From Bacteroidaceae bacterium (GTDB taxonomy: Bacteria > Bacteroidota > Bacteroidia > Bacteroidales > Bacteroidaceae), in contig JAEESE010000012.1 of NCBI GenBank assembly GCA_016286165.1, positions 1 to 64,000 of the forward strand: a DNA stretch of 64,000 nt, read 5' to 3'. The translations under genes and the position numbers were made by a program. The notes below the pieces were generated by a model that was not told the origin of the DNA, ran no database searches, and saw only the letters and a program-made list of their open reading frames with translations. Below, piece by piece: positions 35,639 to 43,736 of this stretch (the first letter of the stretch is position 1; each line of letters starts with the position of its first letter).

Positions 35639-37054
35639 CTATCTAAGCCACAAATCTATAGCAAAATATACGGCAAGGCCAACCATCCAACCAAGAAATA
35701 CCTTAGGCATGATGTGCCGCATATACCATGTATTGCTTACGTCTTCGGCTTTCATCAGGGCATAGCCGCTCACATTGCCGATAGGCAGCAGACAGCCTGC
35801 GATGCAACCACTGTAGATGATGAGGTGCCAATATTGTCCGTTGAGTAGGAATGCCTGCGAATATTCGGGCGAGAGGAACGAGGGTAGGGCAGAGATAGAG
35901 TCTGCAACTGGATAGATATTGATGGCAGTAAGCACCAGGGCTATATTGTCGAGCACGGCACTGATGGCCCCCATGGCAATACTCATTATATAAATATTGT
36001 GTATCCATTCGTCGCACCAAGTGGAGATAGTCTGCATCACACCCGTTTCAATGAGCAGGGCCACACAGAGGAACACGCCGACAAAATACATTATCGTTTG
36101 AAGCGTCATATATTGGAAACGGCGTTCTGATGAAGCTTCCAAAGGTTGGTCTGACTTGATGCGATGGTGGTTGAACAATTCATCAAGCACCCAAAGCACA
36201 CCAAGCACGCACAGAGCACCAAGGAAAGGCGGCAGCAGGGTGATGCGGTGGAATGTTGGGATGAACCACAAACCGCCGATGCCAACTACCGTCAACGCAA
36301 TGCGCTGCCATCGGTTGAGGAACAAACTATCGCCACGATAGCGTGTAGCCGGGCGTATGAGGTCGATATGCTCAGGTAGCGAACGTGCTATCAGTGCGGT
36401 GGGGATAATTGTGGCAACGAGTGCAGGTAGGATAAGGGCAGCAGAGAAATTGGTTGGCGTAACAGCGCCTTTGCCCCATACTACGAGCGATGTAACGTCG
36501 CCGATGACGGTAAAGGCACCTCCGCTGTTGGCCGCTATGACTATGGCTGAACCTATGAACATGCGCCAACGGCTCTGCGACACCAGTTTACGCATGATAA
36601 TAAGCATCAGCACCGTGGTGGTGAGATTGTCAAGATTGGCAGAGATTATGAACGTGAAGCCAACCAAAATCCACAACAAGTGCTTGCTACTCCGCACCCG
36701 AGCCCAGTCGGCTATGAAATTGAAGCAGCCGTTGCTCTGCAGCACCGACACGATATTCATCGTTGCCAATAGGTAGAGGGCTATAGCTCCAAGCTGAGCA
36801 CCATAGCGAAGGAAGATATTGTCTGCAATAAACTGCTTCACGTTGAGCGACTGCGAAAGGCCAGGTATAGCAGGCCACATGGAGTACTCGTCGCCATGCA
36901 TCTTCAACACAAAATCGGTGCCCATACACACATATAGAATCCAGCCAAGCACAGCGGCAAACAGTGCTATGGTCGCCTTGTTGATGTGCGTCAAATGCTC
37001 GTTGGCAATCAGCACATAGCCAATCAGGATGAGCGTTAGAATAGCTATTGTCAT
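35639..37054 (-). CDS. nhaD: Na+/H+ antiporter NhaD-type
   Basis: This 471-residue integral membrane protein has about a dozen hydrophobic segments. The ion-transporter-superfamily signatures include FTFIISANLDNLTTTVLML, ANSGGAFTVIGDVTSLVVWGKG and LLPIGNVSGYALM near the end. It exchanges Na+ for H+ across the inner membrane, which fits with the Na+-pumping Nqr complex encoded at the right end of the window. A -7 box lies upstream. It heads a minus-strand run reaching to trmN6. Confidence 0.92.
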   Translation of the reverse strand: MTIAILTLILIGYVLIANEHLTHINKATIALFAAVLGWILYVCMGTDFVLKMHGDEYSMWPAIPGLSQSLNVKQFIADNIFLRYGAQLGAIALYLLATMNIVSVLQSNGCFNFIADWARVRSSKHLLWILVGFTFIISANLDNLTTTVLMLIIMRKLVSQSRWRMFIGSAIVIAANSGGAFTVIGDVTSLVVWGKGAVTPTNFSAALILPALVATIIPTALIARSLPEHIDLIRPATRYRGDSLFLNRWQRIALTVVGIGGLWFIPTFHRITLLPPFLGALCVLGVLWVLDELFNHHRIKSDQPLEASSERRFQYMTLQTIMYFVGVFLCVALLIETGVMQTISTWCDEWIHNIYIMSIAMGAISAVLDNIALVLTAINIYPVADSISALPSFLSPEYSQAFLLNGQYWHLIIYSGCIAGCLLPIGNVSGYALMKAEDVSNTWYMRHIMPKVFLGWMVGLAVYFAIDLWLR

Positions 37055-37118
37055 TTCCTACCCTTTCTCAATTAATTGATTTCTATTATTAGTTGTTGGC
37101 ACACAGCTCAACAATCGG

Positions 37119-37126
37119 CAAAGTTA
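37119..37126 (-). promoter_or_regulatory. -7 box of nhaD
   Basis: The minus strand reads TAACTTTG, with a TTTG 22 bases further upstream. It is divergent from the tRNA-Gly promoter. Confidence 0.6.
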
Positions 37127-37185
37127 GCTTTTTATTCTGATTATCGTTCAAAAATAGCTTATTTTTTATTTTTTTTGACGATAAA

Positions 37186-37217
37186 TTTGTTCAAACGGGC
37201 TCTTTAGTTTACTTTTG
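37186..37217 (+). promoter_or_regulatory. promoter of tRNA-Gly and rarA
   Basis: TTTG (37186-37189), a 20-base spacer and TACTTTTG (37210-37217) make a full Bacteroidetes promoter, 23 bases before the tRNA. Confidence 0.8.
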
Positions 37218-37240
37218 CAAAGCTTTTCGAAAAAAAACAT

Positions 37241-37313
37241 GCGATAGTAGCTCAGTTGGTAGAGCATTGGCTTCCCAAGCCGAGGGTCGCGGGTTCGAGT
37301 CCCGTCTATCGCT
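37241..37313 (+). tRNA. tRNA-Gly (anticodon CCC)
   Basis: A complete 73-base cloverleaf is present: acceptor GCGATAG/CTATCGC, anticodon loop TTCCCAA with CCC, T loop TTCGAGT. CCA is not encoded. It ends ten bases before the rarA start codon, so both are probably made from one transcript. Confidence 0.97.
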
Positions 37314-37323
37314 CTTTTCCCCA

Positions 37324-38595
37324 ATGAAACCATTAGCAGAACGTATGAGACCCGTCACACTTGACGGGTATATTGGTCAGCAACATCTTGTTGGCCCTGG
37401 TGCCGTGCTGCGACGAATGATTGAGAGTGGGAAGGTCTCATCCTTTATCCTTTGGGGACCTCCGGGTGTAGGCAAGACCACATTGGCACAGATCATAGCT
37501 CACACGCTGGAAACACCATTCTACACATTGTCAGCTGTCACAAGCGGCGTCAAGGATGTTCGTGATGTGATTGAGAGAGCTCGCGGTGGTCGATTCTTCG
37601 ACCAGAAAAGCCCTATTCTTTTTATAGATGAGATACATCGTTTCTCAAAGTCGCAACAAGACTCATTGCTTGGGGCTGTTGAAAAAGGTACGGTGACCCT
37701 CATCGGCGCTACCACTGAGAATCCGTCGTTTGAAGTCATACGTCCATTGCTCTCCCGATGTGCAGTTTATGTGTTGAAGTCACTGAGCAAGGATGATTTA
37801 CTCACGTTGCTCGACCGGGCCCTTCACGAGGATGTGGAACTCAAGCAGAAACAGATAACTGTGAAGGAAACCGACGCTCTGCTGCGTTTCAGCGGAGGCG
37901 ACGCACGCAAGCTGCTCAATATTATTGAACTCGTTACCGACACAGGCAGTGAGAACAAGCCTGTAGAGATTACCGACGCTTTGGTAACAGAGCGTCTGCA
38001 GCAGAACCCGCTGGCATACGACAAAGGCGGCGAGATGCACTACGACATAATATCAGCGTTCATCAAGAGTGTTCGTGGCAGCGATCCGGACGCCGCAATA
38101 TATTGGCTGGCTCGTATGATTGAGGGCGGCGAAGAGCCTGAGTTCATAGCGCGACGATTGGTTATCCTGGCATCTGAAGATATAGGCTTGGCAAACCCCA
38201 ATGCCTTGTTGCTAGCTAATGCTGCGTTCGACACTGTTCATAAAATCGGTTGGCCAGAGGCACGGATTGCCTTGGCCGAAGCAACAGTATACTTAGCTAC
38301 TTCACCGAAGAGCAATTCCGCTTATATGGCTGTGAATGATGCTTTGGCTTTTGTACGTCAGACTGGTAACCAGCCAGTGCCTTTGCACTTACGTAATGCT
38401 CCCACAGAACTTATGGAAGAACTCGGTTATTCGAAGGGCTATAAATACGCGCACGACTACGAAGGCCATTTCGTTGAGCAGCAGTTCCTACCTGACGGCA
38501 TCACACAGCGTTTTTGGCATGCACAGCCGAATCCTGCGGAGCAAAAGCTCGCCGAACGAATGCTTAAGTTATGGGGTGACCGTTTCAAAGATTAA
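37324..38595 (+). CDS. rarA: replication-associated recombination protein RarA (MgsA)
   Basis: This AAA+ ATPase related to clamp loaders acts at stalled replication forks. The track's start at 37267 lies inside the tRNA gene; the ATG at 37324 gives the family start MKPLAERMRPVTLDGYIGQQHLVG and 423 residues. Walker A is GPPGVGKTTLAQ near residue 45, Walker B is LFIDEIHRFSK near 99, and ATTENPSFE and SRC are conserved. The C-terminal tetramerisation part (GSDPDAAIYWLARMIEGGE) is present. The gap to tRNA-Gly is only ten bases. Confidence 0.96.
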   Translation: MKPLAERMRPVTLDGYIGQQHLVGPGAVLRRMIESGKVSSFILWGPPGVGKTTLAQIIAHTLETPFYTLSAVTSGVKDVRDVIERARGGRFFDQKSPILFIDEIHRFSKSQQDSLLGAVEKGTVTLIGATTENPSFEVIRPLLSRCAVYVLKSLSKDDLLTLLDRALHEDVELKQKQITVKETDALLRFSGGDARKLLNIIELVTDTGSENKPVEITDALVTERLQQNPLAYDKGGEMHYDIISAFIKSVRGSDPDAAIYWLARMIEGGEEPEFIARRLVILASEDIGLANPNALLLANAAFDTVHKIGWPEARIALAEATVYLATSPKSNSAYMAVNDALAFVRQTGNQPVPLHLRNAPTELMEELGYSKGYKYAHDYEGHFVEQQFLPDGITQRFWHAQPNPAEQKLAERMLKLWGDRFKD

Positions 38596-38703
38596 TCCCA
38601 TTGTCCAAATCTCCATTCTTGATTGGAGCAGTTCATGACTTTGTTCTTCCAGAATTTGCTATGCTTATGATTACGAGATGAAATTGTATCGTAATCTGCA
38701 TAT

Positions 38704-39573
38704 TTAGTTGAGTGTGAGATAATAGCCCAATTTGTAGAATGCAAAGGCGGTTAGGTTGGGGTTGGGACCTTCGAGATGTCTGCGCAAAGGTTTGCGGATG
38801 AGCGAGAAACAACGGCGGACAAATCCAGATAGGCCATAGCGCTGAAGGCGTCTTGCAGTGTCTTGAACACGGCTATAACCTTGCATTCGGTCGCCAAGGC
38901 TGTAAAGTGTTCTAAGTGCAGTCTCAGTCTTGTCCAGAAAAATGTTGTTGGGCTCCAATCCTAGATGAATAACAGGATTCTGGATATGGGTGATGCTAAC
39001 TTGATGACGCTCCAGTTCAGCTCCGAAGAGTGCATCCTCATAGCCGTATTCCTTTATCTCCTCGCACAACTGAATACTGGTGAAGACGCTTTTACGTATT
39101 AACATATTGCAGGTCGTGAGCTGATGAAAAGGCGTTTGTGACCGGTCATGAATGGCTACACGACTGGACGTATATTCATATTTGTACCGTAGCGAAGCTC
39201 CCTCTGGCTGCTCCTCTGGAACGGTAGTACCCCCGCATACCACCTCTGCATCCTTCGCAGCTTCGAGGAAGGCCTTGAACGAGAATGTAGCTGTTAAGGC
39301 TGTGTCGCAGTCGACAAACCACAGCCACTGACCCTGTGCCAAGCTTGCTAGTTTGTTACGAATGGCGGCACGTCCAAGGTTGTGAGGTGCTTGCCACAAG
39401 GTGAGCCTTGGTAATTCTCGTACCTTGACAAACCATTCTGTATTTTCAGACGAAGCATCGTCGGCGAGGATAACCTCTGCATCGATTTGCTCACGCTGAA
39501 TCAGTTCGTGCAAGTCCTGCACGAGCTGCAATGCGTTGTAATTATAAATAGGTATAAGGGCAGAGAGCGTCAT
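38704..39573 (-). CDS. family 2 glycosyltransferase
   Basis: This 289-residue GT-A-fold glycosyltransferase carries SALIPIYNYN, AEVILADDASSENT and the metal-binding FVDCDTAL. A helical tail follows and no membrane segment is obvious. It probably transfers a sugar from a nucleotide donor in envelope glycan synthesis. It overlaps the aldose epimerase gene by four bases (ATGA), indicating coupled translation. Confidence 0.9.
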   Translation of the reverse strand: MTLSALIPIYNYNALQLVQDLHELIQREQIDAEVILADDASSENTEWFVKVRELPRLTLWQAPHNLGRAAIRNKLASLAQGQWLWFVDCDTALTATFSFKAFLEAAKDAEVVCGGTTVPEEQPEGASLRYKYEYTSSRVAIHDRSQTPFHQLTTCNMLIRKSVFTSIQLCEEIKEYGYEDALFGAELERHQVSITHIQNPVIHLGLEPNNIFLDKTETALRTLYSLGDRMQGYSRVQDTARRLQRYGLSGFVRRCFSLIRKPLRRHLEGPNPNLTAFAFYKLGYYLTLN

Positions 39574-40445
39574 TCAACTATGATTTCATAGTGGGTAGAC
39601 CAAGTGCTGTTCGGCTCTACACGTTCGGCGAATGGCTTGCGGCGTACGTCTTCAGCGAAACCTACGGGATCGCAGCAGCCGTGCCATGGTTCGATACACA
39701 TGAACGGAGCTCGACCGTCGCAAGGCGACCATAGGGCTGTGATAGGCATCGAATGGCGCACGGTGACGATAGGATGCGTGTTCTTGTCGTGCAGCGTGAT
39801 TCTCGTGATACGATTTGTTGCATCAACAATGGTATCACATTTGAAAGTCTGATTGGTCAGGGGAAGTAGGCCGTCTGCAGGCACGTCGACGTCAAAGGTC
39901 TTACTGTCGGCATAACCGCCAGGGGCTATCACGGTGCTCACTAGCGGGCTGTCGACGTCGAATGACAGGTAGCCGTGGACCTCATCGTCAGGGTTGTAAC
40001 CCTTGTAGTTGAAGCCTGGATGAGCACCTATCTGGAAGAACATCGTATCCGATGAATGGTTTGTTACATGCCATTCTACAGTAAGAACGTTTCGCAGCAA
40101 ACGATAATCTATCCGCAATTCGAAATCGAAAGGCCAGTGTTGGAGGCTTTCCTCATTAGCTCGAGTGACAAACGAGAGATGGCGGTCCTCCTCAACATCG
40201 CAGACGAAAAGCATATCTCGGGCAAAGCCATGCTGGGTAAGGCCGTATTCGCGACCGTCGATGTGAAGAATGTTCTGCCACACCCGGCCAACGATTGGGA
40301 AAAGAACCGGCGCACGGCGGTCCCAAAAGGTAGGATCGCCTTGCCAGAGATATTCATGAGGCGACGTAACTCGGCGCAAGCTGGTAAGCTCAGCACCCGT
40401 TTCGGTCACTGCTATTTCGAGAATTCCATTTGAGAGAGTCTTCAT
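39570..40445 (-). CDS. aldose 1-epimerase family protein (LacX-like)
   Basis: This 291-residue protein with the galactose-mutarotase-like fold begins MKTLSNGILEIAVTETGAELTSL and carries RRAPVLFPIVGR, GLTQHGFARD and GAHPGFN, typical of the LacX/YeaD branch. It probably interconverts anomers of a sugar or sugar phosphate. It has its own promoter and shares an ATGA overlap with the GT2 gene. Confidence 0.9.
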   Translation of the reverse strand: MKTLSNGILEIAVTETGAELTSLRRVTSPHEYLWQGDPTFWDRRAPVLFPIVGRVWQNILHIDGREYGLTQHGFARDMLFVCDVEEDRHLSFVTRANEESLQHWPFDFELRIDYRLLRNVLTVEWHVTNHSSDTMFFQIGAHPGFNYKGYNPDDEVHGYLSFDVDSPLVSTVIAPGGYADSKTFDVDVPADGLLPLTNQTFKCDTIVDATNRITRITLHDKNTHPIVTVRHSMPITALWSPCDGRAPFMCIEPWHGCCDPVGFAEDVRRKPFAERVEPNSTWSTHYEIIVE

Positions 40446-40480
40446 TGCTGATATTTGTTTATTGTTATTCTATGGCTCGG

Positions 40481-40512
40481 CAAAAATATACTATTTTCAT
40501 CTACGCTCCAAA
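40481..40512 (-). promoter_or_regulatory. promoter of the epimerase/GT2 pair
   Basis: On the minus strand TTTG (40512-40509), a 20-base spacer and TATTTTTG (40488-40481) are present, 36 bases before the ATG. Confidence 0.75.
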
Positions 40513-40604
40513 TTTTTCTGCGATTTATCCTTAAATAATACTAAATACAACACCGATGAATTAATAAAAATAGTAAAAAGGGAGTTCAAATCGAAGAAAG
40601 TTTG

Positions 40605-40612
40605 TACATTTG
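40605..40612 (+). promoter_or_regulatory. -7 box of the 40659 gene
   Basis: TACATTTG, followed by GCAGCC, fits the consensus 46 bases before the ATG at 40659. Confidence 0.65.
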
Positions 40613-40658
40613 CAGCCGATTTCTAAAAGAGCCTTTACAAAACAACAAGTTTTTTGAG

Positions 40659-41234
40659 ATGAATCTATATATTCGATTCTTCGACGATGAACGCGTCGTG
40701 ACAACAACAGAAGAAGCCCTTGAATTCATTCACACCTTCCAAGGCTTTAATCCGACAAAGGATTTCGACGATGATTTCCGTAAGTATGCTGAAAGCGATG
40801 TGGTATACCCGAAACGTTATAAAGTACGTCCTCGTGTGTACTTCATTGTCATAAAGACTACAGCCACAACTCTCGAGGAGTTCAAGGCTAATGGTCGCAA
40901 CCAGACCAGTAATCCTGGTGAAGGCACGCCAGCTCCGCGTCCTAAGGATATTATTGTCAACAAACTGCTTGAAGAGCGTCCGGGATGGTACGAAGGAACT
41001 ATCAACTTCAAGCGTGTGGTATTCCTCCCCGAAACGGGCAAGTGCGACTACTTTGATACATCCTTCTCAGCTATCCTTAAAGCCTGGAGCCCAATGGATT
41101 GCTACAACCGCCTCGTAGACTATATACATCAGCGCGAAGACATTGACGAACGCAGTCAGATGCCGTCGCCTAAAGGCAGGAATTTCATTTTTCATTATAT
41201 CGGACTTAAACCATTGTCCTCACTCAACATCTAA
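40659..41234 (+). CDS. conserved Bacteroidales protein of unknown function
   Basis: The track starts at 40602, before the -7 box; the ATG at 40659 gives MNLYIRFFDDERVVTTTEEALEFI and 191 residues. It is a soluble protein with no signal peptide and a central proline-rich loop (NPGEGTPAPRPKD). I do not recognise a functional domain. It is followed 67 bases later by the TPR protein gene on the same strand, which may share its transcript. Confidence 0.75.
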   Translation: MNLYIRFFDDERVVTTTEEALEFIHTFQGFNPTKDFDDDFRKYAESDVVYPKRYKVRPRVYFIVIKTTATTLEEFKANGRNQTSNPGEGTPAPRPKDIIVNKLLEERPGWYEGTINFKRVVFLPETGKCDYFDTSFSAILKAWSPMDCYNRLVDYIHQREDIDERSQMPSPKGRNFIFHYIGLKPLSSLNI

Positions 41235-41301
41235 ACAGGTAAAAGCACAACAGCAGATAACAATTAACAAGAGTAATAACCGTAAACAAATCAATAGAAC
41301 A

Positions 41302-42693
41302 ATGAAGATGAAGAAATTTTTCATGAGCATCGCTCTCGTAGCTATGGCTGCTTCAGCTATGGCACAGTATGAAGGAACCCAGTGGTACGATCGTATCGGC
41401 ACCGGTGAGGACAGCCTCCGCACACGTCAGAACCTGAGCATGTTCCAGACCGCTATCAATAGCAAGAACTGGACCGAGGCCTACGAGGTTTGGAAGCCCA
41501 TATTCGAAAAGGCTCCCTTCTCGCAGATGGGTATCTACACCAACGGTGCTTATATGCTGGCAATGCTCATCCAGGGTGAGCAGGATGTTGCTAAGAAGCA
41601 GGCTTACTTCAATGAACTGATGGGCGTGTACGACACCCGCGTCAAGAACCTTGCTGGTTTGAACTCATTCACCAAAGTTGAACGCCGCGCCACCGAAGGC
41701 GACGTCATCGCACGTAAGGCTTATGATTACGCTGCTTATGGCCCCGCCTGCGATCCCACATACACCCTCGACAAGGCCTACAACATGTTTAAGGATGGTA
41801 TCAACAAGATCAACGAACAGGGCGGTCGCGAGGTAGGTGGCTTCGTACTTGATGCTTTCTTCCGCGTAAGTTACGCCAAGTACCAGGCAGACAACAACGG
41901 TTTCCGTGAGAACTTCCTTCAGGACTACCTCGAGAGCAAAGATGTCTGCGACAAGATGCTCCAGTTGGCCAAGGAAGAGACTGACCCCGAGAAGGCTCAG
42001 AAGATAGTTTCTGAGTATGATACTCCTCTGAACACCATCGAAGGCCTCTTCGCTGAGTCCAAGGCCGCCGACCGCGACCAGATCATCGCTATCTTCACTC
42101 CGAAGATCGAGGCCAACAAGGACAACCTCGCTTACCTGAAGAGCGCACTGACGCTGATGGCTGCCAACGACTGCGACGACGCACCTGTCTACTACAAGGC
42201 TGCTGAGTATGCTTTCAATATCGAGCCCTCTTACGAGTCCGCTATCGGTACTGCTCAGAAGTATGCCAAGGACGGTCAGGTTGCCAAGAGCGTTGAATAT
42301 TACAACAAGGCCATTGAACTCTGCCAGAGCGACGTACAGAAGGGTAACATCGCACTGCGCGTAGCTGCCGCAATGCGCAAGAGCGGCGACTTCAAGAGCG
42401 CTTACGATTACCTCGACAAGGCTGCTCAGTTCAATCCCGACCTCGAAGGTAAGTGCTTCATGCAGCGCGCCAACATTGCCACCAAGGCTAAGAATTATGC
42501 TGATGCTAAGGCTTTCTGCGACAAGGCTGCCGCTGCTGACATCACACTCGCCGGTCAGGCTCAGCGCCTCAAGAACAGCATCCTCACCGTGGAGCGTCAC
42601 AATGCTGAGTACGCAGCACAGAAGGCTGCCTACGACAAGCAGCAGGCTGAGCTCAAGGCTGAGGAGGACTTCTGGAAGGCTGGCAAGAAATAA
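41302..42693 (+). CDS. secreted TPR-repeat protein
   Basis: The ATG at 41302 gives MKMKKFFMSIALVAMAASAMAQ, a signal peptide; the 53 codons upstream in the track overlap the previous gene and are unlikely. The 463-residue mature protein is a series of helical repeats, clearest near residues 330-420 (PSYESAIGTAQKYAKDGQVAKSVEYYNKAIELC). The tail is a lysine/alanine-rich coiled coil. Codon use is strongly biased to AAC, AAG, GGC and ATC, consistent with very high expression. It probably acts as a periplasmic scaffold; no enzyme motif was seen. A strong terminator follows. Confidence 0.88.
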   Translation: MKMKKFFMSIALVAMAASAMAQYEGTQWYDRIGTGEDSLRTRQNLSMFQTAINSKNWTEAYEVWKPIFEKAPFSQMGIYTNGAYMLAMLIQGEQDVAKKQAYFNELMGVYDTRVKNLAGLNSFTKVERRATEGDVIARKAYDYAAYGPACDPTYTLDKAYNMFKDGINKINEQGGREVGGFVLDAFFRVSYAKYQADNNGFRENFLQDYLESKDVCDKMLQLAKEETDPEKAQKIVSEYDTPLNTIEGLFAESKAADRDQIIAIFTPKIEANKDNLAYLKSALTLMAANDCDDAPVYYKAAEYAFNIEPSYESAIGTAQKYAKDGQVAKSVEYYNKAIELCQSDVQKGNIALRVAAAMRKSGDFKSAYDYLDKAAQFNPDLEGKCFMQRANIATKAKNYADAKAFCDKAAAADITLAGQAQRLKNSILTVERHNAEYAAQKAAYDKQQAELKAEEDFWKAGKK

Positions 42694-42720
42694 TACTCCA
42701 GTCAGTATTAACACTTAACA

Positions 42721-42757
42721 AAAAGGGGCTGTGTCAATGCGACACAGTCCCTTTTAG
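42721..42757 (+). terminator. strong hairpin terminator
   Basis: AAAAGGGGCTGTGTC pairs along 15 bases with GACACAGTCCCTTTT across a five-base loop, followed by AGTTTT. It ends the highly expressed TPR gene. Confidence 0.9.
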
Positions 42758-42819
42758 TTTTATGCAACGAATCTATCTAATTCAACGTATTGTTTTGGTG
42801 TACGATTTTTATGAATTAA

Positions 42820-43671
42820 TCATTTCGGCCGATGGAACTCGTTAACTTTCTTGTGGCAACTGATCTGCTCGTCAGTCTCGGGGAAATGTTCGGCGAGGAG
42901 GTCATATAGGTCCGGGTCATAGTCCTTGAGCTCTTCACGGGTGTTGCACCAGTTGTGCTTTCCATCGGGATGATCCATTTCGGCATTGACGTTAAACCAG
43001 TCCTGTACAGCCTCAGCGAAATATTCCATGTGGTCGGTGATGCGATAGGTACCATTGAGGATGCCACTGGCCTTGGCTTTCTCGTAGAGTTGCTTAAGGC
43101 GACCGTCAAAGTCTGGTTCGGCAATCATCAGACCGATGCAATGGATGGCGTGGGCGAACTCATGGATGAGGATGTCCTCGGCGTGGTATTTATCTATCTG
43201 ATAACCAAGTACATTCTCTTCGGCGCATGAGGTCAGCGGTTCTTCTATGGTGCCGCCTAAGCCACGGGCACGGAGATCCCAGTTCAGGGCGGTGTCGTTG
43301 ACCAGATAATGATGCTCAGGTAGGTCCGTTGTCCCCTCGTATCTCGCCATAATCGCCACGCGGGCGTTGGCTTTAATCATTGCCTGCAGAACTTCAGGTT
43401 TCAGCATGCAGGTCATAGCATACAGAGTACGATGGGCGGCCACGAAGGCAGAATCGGGCACGCGCCACGATGACACTAATGGCAGACCGTTGACATCCAC
43501 ATACTTGACATAGAAGCTGTCAAGACCGAGCGAGTCGGGAACGCTGGATACAATGCACTCAGGGACATCAAATGTCCCATTGGCCTCCTCCAGACCTCCC
43601 CGAGGGGAGGAGTTGCAAGATGAGAGGCATATTGCCAGAAGAATAACGAACAGAGCAAAAAATTTATTCAT
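42820..43671 (-). CDS. zinc-metalloprotease-like lipoprotein
   Basis: This 283-residue protein has a lipobox (AICLSSC). The motif ILIHEFAHAIH (HExxH, about residue 168) and a downstream EYFAEAVQDWF that could give the third zinc ligand point to a gluzincin-type metallopeptidase, probably anchored in the periplasm. Right after the lipid-attached cysteine the sequence SSPRGGLEEANG is encoded by a GC-rich palindrome nearly identical to an intergenic element at 43697-43730, so part of the linker seems to come from repeat DNA. Substrate unknown. Confidence 0.8.
   Translation of the reverse strand: MNKFFALFVILLAICLSSCNSSPRGGLEEANGTFDVPECIVSSVPDSLGLDSFYVKYVDVNGLPLVSSWRVPDSAFVAAHRTLYAMTCMLKPEVLQAMIKANARVAIMARYEGTTDLPEHHYLVNDTALNWDLRARGLGGTIEEPLTSCAEENVLGYQIDKYHAEDILIHEFAHAIHCIGLMIAEPDFDGRLKQLYEKAKASGILNGTYRITDHMEYFAEAVQDWFNVNAEMDHPDGKHNWCNTREELKDYDPDLYDLLAEHFPETDEQISCHKKVNEFHRPK
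43582..43612. repeat. palindromic element inside the lipoprotein gene
   Basis: It is an inverted copy of 43697-43730. Both contain the perfect core CCTCCCCGAGGGGAGG (or its complement) and an arm of the TCTGGAGGAGGCC type. It encodes SSPRGGLEEA in frame. Confidence 0.8.
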
Positions 43672-43696
43672 GACTTATAATCATTAGGATTGAAAA

Positions 43697-43734
43697 GCCC
43701 CTCCCCTCGGGGAGGATGGGAGGGGGCCTCTTTT
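43697..43734. repeat. intergenic GC-rich palindromic element
   Basis: CCCCTCCCCTCGGGGAGG followed by ATGGGAGGGGGCC and a T run lies between pruA and the lipoprotein gene. It may also act as the pruA terminator. Confidence 0.8.
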
Positions 43735-43736
43735 AA

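Noticed and set aside
37267-37323. Upstream start of rarA
   Set aside because: The extension is read from tRNA-Gly sequence; the ATG at 37324 gives the conserved family N terminus.
41665-42714. 349-residue minus-strand ORF antisense to the TPR protein gene
   Set aside because: It is a shadow of strong codon bias in the plus-strand gene (few stop codons on the other strand). It has no promoter and no recognisable domain.
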